63,370 nucleotides of DNA from Nemertoderma westbladi (Eukaryota; Xenacoelomorpha; Nemertodermatida; Nemertodermatidae), in the NCBI GenBank assembly GCA_032718475.1, contig JAUCBJ010009121.1, positions 1 to 63,370 on the forward strand, in the 5' to 3' direction. Position 1 is the stretch's first letter. Each line of letters opens with the position of its first letter. Both the position numbers and the translations under genes were made by a program. The notes below the pieces were generated by a model. The model ran no database searches, was not told the origin of the DNA, and saw nothing but the letters and a program-made list of their open reading frames with translations. Of the stretch, positions 33,901-47,600 are shown piece after piece.

Positions 33901-36900
33901 CAGTAAGCGGTTCCTGGGACCCATCACTGCAAAAAGGTTCAGATAATTAATAACTAAGTAGAAAACGTAGGCAGTACCAGTAAGCGGTTCCTGGGACCCA
34001 TCACTGCAAAAAGGTCAGATAATTAATAACTAAACGAAAACGTAGGCAGTACCAGTAAGCGGTTCCTGGGACCCATCACTGCAAAAAGGTTCAGATAATT
34101 AATAACTAAGTAGAAAACGTAGGCAGTACCAGTAAGCGGTTCCTGGGACCCATCACTGCAAAAAGGTCAGATAATTAATAACTAAACGAAAACGTAGGCA
34201 GTACCAGTAAGCGGTTCCTGGGACCCATCACTGCAAAAAGATTCAGATAATTAATAACTAAACGAAAACGTAGGCAGTACCAGTAAGCGGTTCCTGGGAC
34301 CCATCACTGCAAAAAGGTGCAGATAATTAATACTTAAGTAGAAAACGTAGGCAGTACCAGTAAGCGGTTCCTGGGACCCATCACTGCAAAAAGATTCAGA
34401 TAATTAATAACTAAACGAAAACGTAGGCAGTACCAGTAAGCGGTTCCTGGGACCCATCACTGCAAAAAGGTTCAGATAATTAATAACTAAACGAAAACGT
34501 AGGCAGTACCAGTAAGCGGTTCCTGGGACCCATCACTGCAAAAAGGTTCAGATAATTAATAACTAAGTAGAAAACGTAGGCAGTACCAGTAAGCGGTTCC
34601 TGGGACCCATCACTGCAAAAAGGTTCAGATAATTAATAACTAAGTAGAAAACGTAGGCAGTACCAGTAAGCGGTTCCTGGGACCCATCACTGCAAAAGGT
34701 TCAGATAATTAATAACTAAACGAAAACGTAGGCAGTACCAGTAAGCGGTTCCTGGGACCCATCACTGCAAAAAGGTCAGATAATTAATAACTAAACGAAA
34801 ACGTAGGCAGTACCAGTAAGCGGTTCCTGGGACCCATCACTGCAAAAAGGTTCAGATAATTAATAACTAAACGAAAACGTAGGCAGTACCAGTAAGCGGT
34901 TCCTGGGACCCATCACTGCAAAAAGGTTCAGATAATTAATAACTAAACGAAAACGTAGGCAGTACCAGTAAGCGGTTCCTGGGACCCATCACTGCAAAAA
35001 GGTCAGATAATTAATAACTAAACGAAAACGTAGGCAGTACCAGTAAGCGGTTCCTGGGACCCATCACTGCAAAAAGGTTCAGATAATTAATAACTAAACG
35101 AAAACGTAGGCAGTACCAGTAAGCGGTTCCTGGGACCCATCACTGCAAAAAGGTTCAGATAATTAATAACTAAACGAAAACGTAGGCAGTACCAGTAAGC
35201 GGTTCCTGGGACCCATCACTGCAAAAAGGTTCAGATAATTAATAACTAAGTAGAAAACGTAGGCAGTACCAGTAAGCGGTTCCTGGGACCCATCACTGCA
35301 AAAAGGTTCAGATAATTAATAACTAAGTAGAAAACGTAGGCAGTACCAGTAAGCGGTTCCTGGGACCCATCACTGCAAAAAGGTTCAGATAATTAATAAC
35401 TAAACGAAAACGTAGGCAGTACCAGTAAGCGGTTCCTGGGACCCATCACTGCAAAAAGGTTCAGATAATTAATAACTAAACGAAAACGTAGGCAGTACCA
35501 GTAAGCGGTTCCTGGGACCCATCACTGCAAAAAGGTTCAGATAATTAATAACTAAACGAAAACGTAGGCAGTACCAGTAAGCGGTTCCTGGGACCCATCA
35601 CTGCAAAAAGGTTCAGATAATTAATAACTAAGTAGAAAACGTAGGCAGTACCAGTAAGCGGTTCCTGGGACCCATCACTGCAAAAAGGTTCAGATAATTA
35701 ATAACTAAGTAGAAAACGTAGGCAGTACCAGTAAGCGGTTCCTGGGACCCATCACTGCAAAAAGGTTCAGATAATTAATAACTAAACGAAAACGTAGGCA
35801 GTACCAGTAAGCGGTTCCTGGGACCCATCACTGCAAAAAGGTTCAGATAATTAATAACTAAGTAGAAAACGTAGGCAGTACCAGTAAGCGGTTCCTGGGA
35901 CCCATCACTGCAAAAAGGTTCAGATAATTAATAACTAAACGAAGACGTAGGCAGTACCAGTAAGCGGTTCCTGGGACCCATCACTGCAAAAAGGTCAGAT
36001 AATTAATAACTAAACGAAAACGTAGGCAGTACCAGTAAGCGGTTCCTGGGACCCATCACTGCAAAAAGGTCAGATAATTAATAACTAAACGAAAACGTAG
36101 GCAGTACCAGTAAGCGGTTCCTGGGACCCATCACTGCAAAAAGGTCAGATAATTAATAACTAAACGAAAACGTAGGCAGTACCAGTAAGCGGTTCCTGGG
36201 ACCCATCACTGCAAAAAGATTCAGATAATTAATAACTAAACGAAAACGTAGGCAGTACCAGTAAGCGGTTCCTGGGACCCATCACTGCAAAAAGGTTCAG
36301 ATAATTAATAACTAAACGAAAACGTAGGCAGTACCAGAAAGCGGTTCCTGGGACCCATCACTGCAAAAAGATTCAGATAATTAATAACTAAACGAAAACG
36401 TAGGCAGTACCATTAAGCGGTTCCTGGGACCCATCACTGCAAAAAGGTTCAGATAATTAATAACTAAACGAAAACGTAGGCAGTACCAGTAAGCGGTTCC
36501 TGGGACACATCACTGCAAAAAGGTCAGATAATTAATAACTAAACGAAAACGTAGGCAGTACCAGTAAGCGGTTCCTGGGACCCATCACTGCAAAAAGATT
36601 CAGATAATTAATAACTAAGTAGAAAACGTAGGCAGTACCAGTAAGCGGTTCCTGGGACCCATCACTGCAAAAAGGTCAGATAATTAATAACTAAGTAGAA
36701 AACGTAGGCAGTACCAGTAAGCGGTTCCTGGGACCCATCACTGCAAAAAGATTCAGATAATTAATAACTAAACGAAAACGTAGGCAGTACCAGTAAGCGG
36801 TTCCTGGGACCCATCACTGCAAAAAGGTTCAGATAATTAATAACTAAGTAGAAAACGTAGGCAGTACCAGTAAGCGGTTCCTGGGACCCATCACTGGAAA

Positions 36901-39900
36901 AAGGTCAGATAATTAATAACTAAACGAAAACGTAGGCAGTACCAGTAAGCGGTTCCTGGGACCCATCACTGCAAAAAGGTTCAGATAATTAATAACTAAG
37001 TAGAAAACGTAGGCAGTACCAGTAAGCGGTTCCTGGGACCCATCACTGCAAAAAGGTCAGATAATTAATAACTAAACGAAAACGTAGGCAGTACCAGTAA
37101 GCGGTTCCTGGGACCCATCACTGCAAAAAGATTCAGATAATTAATAACTAAACGAAAACGTAGGCAGTACCAGTAAGCGGTTCCTGGGACCCATCACTGC
37201 AAAAAGGTTCAGATAATTAATACTTAAGTAGAAAACGTAGGCAGTACCAGTAAGCGGTTCCTGGGACCCATCACTGCAAAAAGATTCAGATAATTAATAA
37301 CTAAACGAAAACGTAGGCAGTACCAGTAAGCGGTTCCTGGGACCCATCACTGCAAAAAGGTTCAGATAATTAATAACTAAACGAAAACGTAGGCAGTACC
37401 AGTAAGCGGTTCCTGGGACCCATCACTGCAAAAAGGTTCAGATAATTAATAACTAAACGAAAACGTAGGCAGTACCAGTAAGCGGTTCCTGGGACCCATC
37501 ACTGCAAAAAGGTTCAGATAATTAATAACTAAGTAGAAAACGTAGGCAGTACCAGTAAGCGGTTCCTGGGACCCATCACTGCAAAAAGGTTCAGATAATT
37601 AATAACTAAACGAAAACGTAGGCAGTACCAGTAAGCGGTTCCTGGGACCCATCACTGCAAAAAGGTTCAGATAATTAATAACTAAGTAGAAAACGTAGGC
37701 AGTACCAGTAAGCGGTTCCTGGGACCCATCACTGCAAAAAGGTTCAGATAATTAATAACTAAGTAGAAAACGTAGGCAGTACCAGTAAGCGGTTCCTGGG
37801 ACCCATCACTGCAAAAAGGTTCAGATAATTAATAACTAAACGAAAACGTAGGCAGTACCAGTAAGCGGTTCCTGGGACCCATCACTGCAAAAAGGTTCAG
37901 ATAATTAATAACTAAACGAAAACGTAGGCAGTACCAGTAAGCGGTTCCTGGGACCCATCACTGCAAAAAGGTTCAGATAATTAATAACTAAACGAAAACG
38001 TAGGCAGTACCAGTAAGCGGTTCCTGGGACCCATCACTGCAAAAAGGTTCAGATAATTAATAACTAAACGAAAACGTAGGCAGTACCAGTAAGCGGTTCC
38101 TGGGACCCATCACTGCAAAAAGGTTCAGATAATTAATAACTAAGTAGAAAACGTAGGCAGTACCAGTAAGCGGTTCCTGGGACCCATCACTGCAAAAAGG
38201 TTCAGATAATTAATAACTAAGTAGAAAACGTAGGCAGTACCAGTAAGCGGTTCCTGGGACCCATCACTGCAAAAAGGTTCAGATAATTAATAACTAAGTA
38301 GAAAACGTAGGCAGTACCAGTAAGCGGTTCCTGGGACCCATCACTGCAAAAAGGTTCAGATAATTAATAACTAAACGAAAACGTAGGCAGTACCAGTAAG
38401 CGGTTCCTGGGACCCATCACTGCAAAAAGGTTCAGATAATTAATAACTAAGTAGAAAACGTAGGCAGTACCAGTAAGCGGTTCCTGGGACCCATCACTGC
38501 AAAAAGGTTCAGATAATTAAGAACTAAACGAAAACGTAGGCAGTACCAGTAAGCGGTTCCTGGGACCCATCACTGCAAAAAGGTTCAGATAATTAAGAAC
38601 TAAACGAAAACGTAGGCAGTACCAGTAAGCGGTTCCTGGGACCCATCACTGCAAAAAGGTTCAGATAATTAATAACTAAACGAAGACGTAGGCAGTACCA
38701 GTAAGCGGTTCCTGGGACCCATCACTGCAAAAAGGTTCAGATAATTAATAACTAAACGAAAACGTAGGCAGTACCAGTAAGCGGTTCCTGGGACCCATCA
38801 CTGCAAAAAGATTCAGATAATTAATAACTAAACGAAAACGTAGGCAGTACCAGTAAGCGGTTCCTGGGACCCATCACTGCAAAAAGATTCAGATAATTAA
38901 TAACTAAACGAAAACGTAGGCAGTACCAGTAAGCGGTTCCTGGGACCCATCACTGCAAAAAGGTTCAGATAATTAATAACTAAACGAAAACGTAGGCAGT
39001 ACCAGTAAGCGGTTCCTGGGACCCATCACTGCAAAAAGATTCAGATAATTAATAACTAAACGAAAACGTAGGCAGTACCAGTAAGCGGTTCCTGGGACCC
39101 ATCACTGCAAAAAGATTCAGATAATTAATAACTAAGTAGAAAACGTAGGCAGTACCAGTAAGCGGTTCCTGGGACCCATCACTGCAAAAAGGTCAGATAA
39201 TTAATAACTAAGTAGAAAACGTAGGCAGTACCAGTAAGCGGTTCCTGGGACCCATCACTGCAAAAAGGTTCAGATAATTAATAACTAAACGAAAACGTAG
39301 GCAGTACCAGTAAGCGGTTCCTGGGACCCATCACTGCAAAAAGGTTCAGATAATTAATAACTAAACGAAAACGTAGGCAGTACCAGTAAGCGGTTCCTGG
39401 GACCCATCACTGCAAAAAGGTCAGATAATTAATAACTAAGTAGAAAACGTAGGCAGTACCAGTAAGCGGTTCCTGGGACCCATCACTGCAAAAAGGTTCA
39501 GATAATTAATAACTAAACGAAAACGTAGGCAGTACCAGTAAGCGGTTCCTGGGACCCATCACTGCAAAAAGGTTCAGATAATTAATAACTAAACGAAAAC
39601 GTAGGCAGTACCAGTAAGCGGTTCCTGGGACCCATCACTGCAAAAAGGTTCAGATAATTAATAACTAAACGAAAACGTAGGCAGTACCAGTAAGCGGTTC
39701 CTGGGACCCATCACTGCAAAAAGGTTCAGATAATTAATAACTAAACGAAAACGTAGGCAGTACCAGTAAGCGGTTCCTGGGACCCATCACTGCAAAAAGG
39801 TTCAGATAATTAATAACTAAACGAAAACGTAGGCAGTACCAGTAAGCGGTTCCTGGGACCCATCACTGCAAAAAGGTTCAGATAATTAATAACTAAACGA

Positions 39901-41578
39901 AAACGTAGGCAGTACCAGTAAGCGGTTCCTGGGACCCATCACTGCAAAAAGGTTCAGATAATTAATAACTAAACGAAAACGTAGGCAGTACCAGTAAGCG
40001 GTTCCTGGGACCCATCACTGCAAAAAGGTTCAGATAATTAATAACTAAACGAAAACGTAGGCAGTACCAGTAAGCGGTTCCTGGGACCCATCACTGCAAA
40101 AAGGTTCAGATAATTAATAACTAAACGAAAACGTAGGCAGTACCAGTAAGCGGTTCCTGGGACCCATCACTGCAAAAAGGTTCAGATAATTAATAACTAA
40201 ACGAAAACGTAGGCAGTACCAGTAAGCGGTTCCTGGGACCCATCACTGCAAAAAGGTTCAGATAATTAATAACTAAACGAAAACGTAGGCAGTACCAGTA
40301 AGCGGTTCCTGGGACCCATCACTGCAAAAAGGTTCAGATAATTAATAACTAAACGAAAACGTAGGCAGTACCAGTAAGCGGTTCCTGGGACCCATCACTG
40401 CAAAAAGGTTCAGATAATTAATAACTAAGTAGAAAACGTAGGCAGTACCAGTAAGCGGTTCCTGGGACCCATCACTGCAAAAAGGTTCAGATAATTAATA
40501 ACTAAACGAAAACGTAGGCAGTACCAGTAAGCGGTTCCTGGGACCCATCACTGCAAAAAGGTTCAGATAATTAATAACTAAACGAAAACGTAGGCAGTAC
40601 CAGTAAGCGGTTCCTGGGACCCATCACTGCAAAAAGGTTCAGATAATTAATAACTAAACGAAAACGTAGGCAGTACCAGTAAGCGGTTCCTGGGACCCAT
40701 CACTGCAAAAAGGTTCAGATAATTAATAACTAAACGAAAACGTAGGCAGTACCAGTAAGCGGTTCCTGGGACCCATCACTGCAAAAAGGTTCAGATAATT
40801 AATAACTAAACGAAAACGTAGGCAGTACCAGTAAGCGGTTCCTGGGACCCATCACTGCAAAAAGGTTCAGATAATTAATAACTAAGTAGAAAACGTAGGC
40901 AGTACCAGTAAGCGGTTCCTGGGACCCATCACTGCAAAAAGGTTCAGATAATTAATAACTAAGTAGAAAACGTAGGCAGTACCAGTAAGCGGTTCCTGGG
41001 ACCCATCACTGCAAAAAGGTTCAGATAATTAATAACTAAACGAAAACGTAGGCAGTACCAGTAAGCGGTTCCTGGGACCCATCACTGCAAAAAGGTTCAG
41101 ATAATTAATAACTAAGTACGAAAACGTAGGCAGTACCAGTAAGCGGTTCCTGGGACCCATCACTGCAAAAAGGTTCAGATAATTAATAACTAAACGAAAA
41201 CGTAGGCAGTACCAGTAAGCGGTTCCTGGGACCCATCACTGCAAAAAGGTTCAGATAATTAATAACTAAACGAAAACGTAGGCAGTACCAGTAAGCGGTT
41301 CCTGGGACCCATCACTGCAAAAAGGTTCAGATAATTAATAACTAAACGAAAACGTAGGCAGTACCAGTAAGCGGTTCCTGGGACCCATCACTGCAAAAAG
41401 GTTCAGATAATTAATAACTAAACGAAAACGTAGGCAGTACCAGTAAGCGGTTCCTGGGACCCATCACTGCAAAAAGGTTCAGATAATTAATAACTAAGTA
41501 GAAAACGTAGGCAGTACCAGTAAGCGGTTCCTGGGACCCATCACTGCAAAAAGGTTCAGATAATTAATAACTAAGTAG

Positions 41579-41678
41579 NNNNNNNNNNNNNNNNNNNNNN
41601 NNNNNNNNNNNNNNNNNNNNNNNNNNNNNNNNNNNNNNNNNNNNNNNNNNNNNNNNNNNNNNNNNNNNNNNNNNNNNN
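41579..41678. other. Assembly gap (100 N)
   Basis: Exactly 100 N inside the exon-derived satellite: a conventional placeholder for unknown length. The array, and the dynein intron holding it, may be much longer than shown. Confidence 0.97.
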
Positions 41679-44600
41679 ATAATTAATAACTAAACGAAAA
41701 CGTAGGCAGTACCAGTAAGCGGTTCCTGGGACCCATCACTGCAACAAGGTTCAGATAATTAATAACTAAGTAGAAAACGTAGGCAGTACCAGTAAGCGGT
41801 TCCTGGGACCCATCACTGCAAAAAGTTCAGATAATTAATAACTAAACGAAAACGTAGGCAGTACCAGTAAGCGGTTCCTGGGACCCATCACTGCAACAAG
41901 GTTCAGATAATTAATAACTAAGTAGAAAACGTAGGCAGTACCAGTAAGCGGTTCCTGGGACCCATCACTGCAAAAAGGTTCAGATAATTAATAACTAAAC
42001 GAAAACGTAGGCAGTACCAGTAAGCGATTCCTGGGACCCATCACTGCAAAAAGGTTCAGATAATTAATAACTAAGTAGAAAACGTAGGCAGTACCAGTAA
42101 GCGGTTCCTGGGACCCATCACTGCAAAAAGTTCAGATAATTAATAACTAAACGAAAACGTAGGCAGTACCAGTAAGCGGTTCCTGGGACCCATCACTGCA
42201 ACAAGGTTCAGATAATTAATAACTAAGTAGAAAACGTAGGCAGTACCAGTAAGCGGTTCCTGGGACCCATCACTGCAAAAAGGTTCAGATAATTAATAAC
42301 TAAGTAGAAAACGTAGGCAGTACCAGTAAGCGGTTCCTGGGACCCATCACTGCAAAAAGGTTCAGATAATTAATAACTAAACGAAAAAACGTAGGCAGTA
42401 CCAGTAAGCGGTTCCTGGGACCCATCACTGCAAAAAGGTTCAGATAATTAATAACTAAGTAGAAAACGTAGGCAGTACCAGTAAGCGGTTCCTGGGACCC
42501 ATCACTGCAAAAAGGTTCAGATAATTAATAACTAAACGAAAACGTAGGCAGTACCAGTAAGCGGTTCCTGGGACCCATCACTGCAAAAAGGTTCAGATAA
42601 TTAATAACTAAGTAGAAAACGTAGGCAGTACCAGTAAGCGGTTCCTGGGACCCATCACTGCAAAAAGGTTCAGATAATTAATAACTAAACGAAAACGTAG
42701 GCAGTACCAGTAAGCGGTTCCTGGGACCCATCACTGCAAAAAGGTTCAGATAATTAATAACTAAGTAGAAAACGTAGGCAGTACCAGTAAGCGGTTCCTG
42801 GGACCCATCACTGCAACAAGGTTCAGATAATTAATAACTAAACGAAAACGTAGGCAGTACCAGTAAGCGGTTCCTGGGACCCATCACTGCAAAAAGGTTC
42901 AGATAATTAATAACTAAGTAGAAAACGTAGGCAGTACCAGTAAGCGGTTCCTGGGACCCATCACTGCAACAAGGTTCAGATAATTAATAACTAAACGAAA
43001 ACGTAGGCAGTACCAGTAAGCGGTTCCTGGGACCCATCACTGCAAAAAGGTTCAGATAATTAATAACTAAACGAAAACGTAGGCAGTACCAGTAAGCGGT
43101 TCCTGGGACCCACCACTGCAAAAAGGTTCAGATAATTAATAACTAAACGAAAACGTAGGCAGTACCAGTAAGCGGTTCCTGGGACCCATCACTGCAAAAA
43201 GGTTCAGATAATTAATAACTAAGTAGAAAACGTAGGCAGTACCAGTAAGCGGTTCCTGGGACCCATCACTGCAAAAAGGTTCAGATAATTAATAACTAAA
43301 CGAAAACGTAGGCAGTACCAGTAAGCGATTCCTGGGACCCATCACTGAAAAAAGGTTCAGATAATTAATAACTAAGTAGAAAACGTAGGCAGTACCAGTA
43401 AGCGGTTCCTGGGCCCCATCACTGCAAAAAGGTTCAGATAATTAATAACTAAACGAAAACGTAGGCAGTACCAGTAAGCGGTTCCTGGGACCCATCACTG
43501 CAAAAGGTTCAGATAATTAATAACTAAACGAAAACGTAGGCAGTACCAGTAAGCGGTTCCTGGGACCCATCACTGCAAAAATTTCAGATAATTAATAAAT
43601 AAACGAAAACGTAGGCAGTACCAGTAAGCGGTTCCTGGGACCCATCACTGCAAAAAGGTTCAGATAATTAATAACTAAACGAAAACGTAGGCAGTACCAG
43701 TAAGCGGTTCCTGGGACCCATCACTGCAAAAAGGTTCAGATAATTAACAACTAAACGAAAACGTAGGCAGTACCAGTAAGCGATTCCTGGGACCCATCAC
43801 TGCAAAAAGGTTCAGATAATTAATAACTAAGTAGAAAACGTAGGCAGTACCAGTAAGCGGTTCCTGGGACCCATCACTGCAAAAAGTTCAGATAATTAAT
43901 AACTAAACGAAAACGTAGGCAGTACCAGTAAGCGGTTCCTGGGACCCATCACTGCAACAAGGTTCAGATAATTAATAACTAAGTAGAAAACGTAGGCAGT
44001 ACCAGTAAGCGGTTCCTGGGACCCATCACTGCAAAAAGGTTCAGATAATTAATAACTAAGTAGAAAACGTAGGCAGTACCAGTAAGCGGTTCCTGGGACC
44101 CATCACTGAAAAAAGGTTCAGATAATTAATAACTAAACGAAAACGTAGGCAGTACCAGTAAGCGGTTCCTGGGACCCATCACTGCAAAAAGGTTCAGATA
44201 ATTAATAACTAAGTAGAAAACGTAGGCAGTACCAGTAAGCGGTTCCTGGGACCCATCACTGCAAAAAGGTTCAGATAATTAATAACTAAACGAAAACGTA
44301 GGCAGTACCAGTAAGCGGTTCCTGGGACCCATCACTGCAAAAAGGTTCAGATAATTAATAACTAAGTAGAAAACGTAGGCAGTACCAGTAAGCGGTTCCT
44401 GGGACCCATCACTGCAAAAAGGTTCAGATAATTAATAACTAAGTAGAAAACGTAGGCAGTACCAGTAAGCGGTTCCTGGCACCCATCACTGCAAAAAGGT
44501 TCAGATAATTAATAACTAAGTAGAAAACGTAGGCAGTTCCAGTAAGCGGTTCCTGGGACCCATCACTGCAAAAAGGTTCAGATAATTAATAACTAAACGA

Positions 44601-47600
44601 AAACGTAGGCAGTACCAGTAAGCGGTTCCTGGGACCCATCACTGCAAAAAGGTTCAGATAATTAATAACTAAACGAAAACGTAGGCAGTACCAGTAAGCG
44701 GTTCCTGGGACCCATCACTGCAAAAAGGTCCGATAATTAATAACTAAACGAAAACGTAGGCAGTACCAGTAAGCGGTTCCTGGGACCCATCACTGCAAAA
44801 AGGTTCAGATAATTAATAACTAAGTAGAAAACGTAGGCAGTACCAGTAAGCGGTTCCTGGGACCCATCACTGCAAAAAGGTTCAGATAATTAATAACTAA
44901 ACGAAAACGTAGGCAGTACCAGTAAGCGGTTCCTGGGACCCATCACTGCAAAAAGGTTCAGATAATTAATAACTAAACGAAAACGTAGGCAGTACCAGTA
45001 AGCGGTTCCTGGGACCCATCACTGCAAAAAGGTTCAGATAATTAATAACTAAACGAAAACGTAGGCAGTACCAGTAAGCGGTTCCTGGGACCCATCACTG
45101 CAAAAAGGTTCAGATAATTAATAACTAAACGAAAACGTAGGCAGTACCAGTAAGCGGTTCCTGGGACCCATCACTGCAAAAAGGTCAGATAATTAATAAC
45201 TAAACGAAAACGTAGGCAGTACCAGTAAGCGGTTCCTGGGACCCATCACTGCAAAAAGGTCAGATAATTAATAACTAAACGAAAACGTAGGCAGTACCAG
45301 TAAGCGGTTCCTGGGACCCATCACTGCGAAAAGGTTCAGATAATTAATAACTAAGTAGAAAACGTAGGCAGTACCAGTAAGCGGTTCCGGGGACCCATCA
45401 CTGCAAAAGGTTCAGATAATTAATAACTAAACGAAAACGTAGGCAGTACCAGTAAGCGGTTCCTGGGACCCATCACTGCAAAAAGGTTCAGATAATTAAT
45501 AACTAAGTAGAAAACGTAGGCAGTACCAGTAAGCGGTTCCTGGGACCCATCACTGCAAAAAGGTCAGATAATTAATAACTAAACGAAAACGTAGGCAGTA
45601 CCAGTAAGCGGTTCCTGGGACCCATCACTGCAAAAAGGTCAGATAATTAATAACTAAACGAAAACGTAGGCAGTACCAGTAAGCGGTTCCTGGGACCCAT
45701 CACTGCAAAAAGGTCCGATAATTAATAACTAAACGAAAACGTAGGCAGTACCAGTAAGCGGTTCCTGGGACCCATCACTGCAAAAAGGTTCAGATAATTA
45801 ATAACTAAGTAGAAAACGTAGGCAGTACCAGTAAGCGGTTCCTGGGACCCATCACTGCAAAAAGGTTCAGATAATTAATAACTAAACGAAAACGTAGGCA
45901 GTACCAGTAAGCGGTTCCTGGGACCCATCACTGCAAAAAGGTTCAGATAATTAATAACTAAACGAAAACGTAGGCAGTACCAGTAAGCGGTTCCTGGGAC
46001 CCATCACTGCAAAAAGGTCAGATAATTAATAACTAAACGAAAACGTAGGCAGTACCAGTAAGCGGTTCCTGGGACCCATCACTGCAAAAAGGTTCAGATA
46101 ATTAATAACTAAGTAGAAAACGTAGGCAGTACCAGTAAGCGGTTCCTGGGACCCATCACTGCAAAAAGGTTCAGATAATTAATAACTAAACGAAAACGTA
46201 GGCAGTACCAGTAAGCGGTTCCTGGGACCCATCACTGCAAAAAGGTTCAGATAATTAATAACTAAACGAAAACGTAGGCAGTACCAGTAAGCGGTTCCTG
46301 GGACCCACCACTGCAAAAAGGTTCAGATAATTAATAACTAAACGAAAACGTAGGCAGTACCAGTAAGCGGTTCCTGGGACCCATCACTGCAAAAAGGTCA
46401 GATAATTAATAACTAAACGAAAACGTAGGCAGTACCAGTAAGCGGTTCCTGGGACCCATCACTGCAAAAAGGTCAGATAATTAATAACTAAACGAAAACG
46501 TAGGCAGTACCAGTAAGCGGTTCCTGGGACCCATCACTGCAAAAAGGTTCAGATAATTAATAACTAAACGAAAACGTAGGCAGTACCAGTAAGCGGTTCC
46601 TGGGACCCATCACTGCAAAAAGGTTCAGATAATTAATAACTAAACGAAAACGTAGGCAGTACCAGTAAGCGGTTCCTGGGACCCATCACTGCAAAAAGGT
46701 TCAGATAATTAATAACTAAACGAAAACGTAGGCAGTACCAGTAAGCGGTTCCTGGGACCCATCACTGCAAAAAGGTTCAGATAATTAATAACTAAGTAGA
46801 AAACGTAGGCAGTACCAGTAAGCGGTTCCTGGGACCCATCACTGCAAAAAGGTTCAGATAATTAATAACTAAACGAAAACGTAGGCAGTACCAGTAAGCG
46901 GTTCCTGGGACCCATCACTGCAAAAAGGTTCAGATAATTAATAACTAAGTAGAAAACGTAGGCAGTACCAGTAAGCGGTTCCTGGGACCCATCACTGCAA
47001 AAAGGTTCAGATAATTAATAACTAAACGAAAACGTAGGCAGTACCAGTAAGCGGTTCCTGGGACCCATCACTGCAAAAAGTTCAGATAATTAATAACTAA
47101 GTAGAAAACGTAGGCAGTACCAGTAAGCGGTTCCTGGGACCCATCACTGCAAAAAGGTTCAGATAATTAATAACTAAACGAAAACGTAGGCAGTACCAGT
47201 AAGCGGTTCCTGGGACCCATCACTGCAAAAAGTTCAGATAATTAATAACTAAGTAGAAAACGTAGGCAGTACCAGTAAGCGGTTCCTGGGACCCATCACT
47301 GCAAAAAGGTTCAGATAATTAATAACTAAACGAAAACGTAGGCAGTACCAGTAAGCGGTTCCTGGGACCCATCACTGCAAAAAGGTCAGATAATTAATAA
47401 CTAAGTAGAAAACGTAGGCAGTACCAGTAAGCGGTTCCTGGGACCCATCACTGCAAAAAGGTTCAGATAATTAATAACTAAACGAAAACGTAGGCAGTAC
47501 CAGTAAGCGGTTCCTGGGACCCATCACTGCAAAAGGTTCAGATAATTAATAACTAAACGAAAACGTAGGCAGTACCAGTAAGCGGTTCCTGGGACCCATC

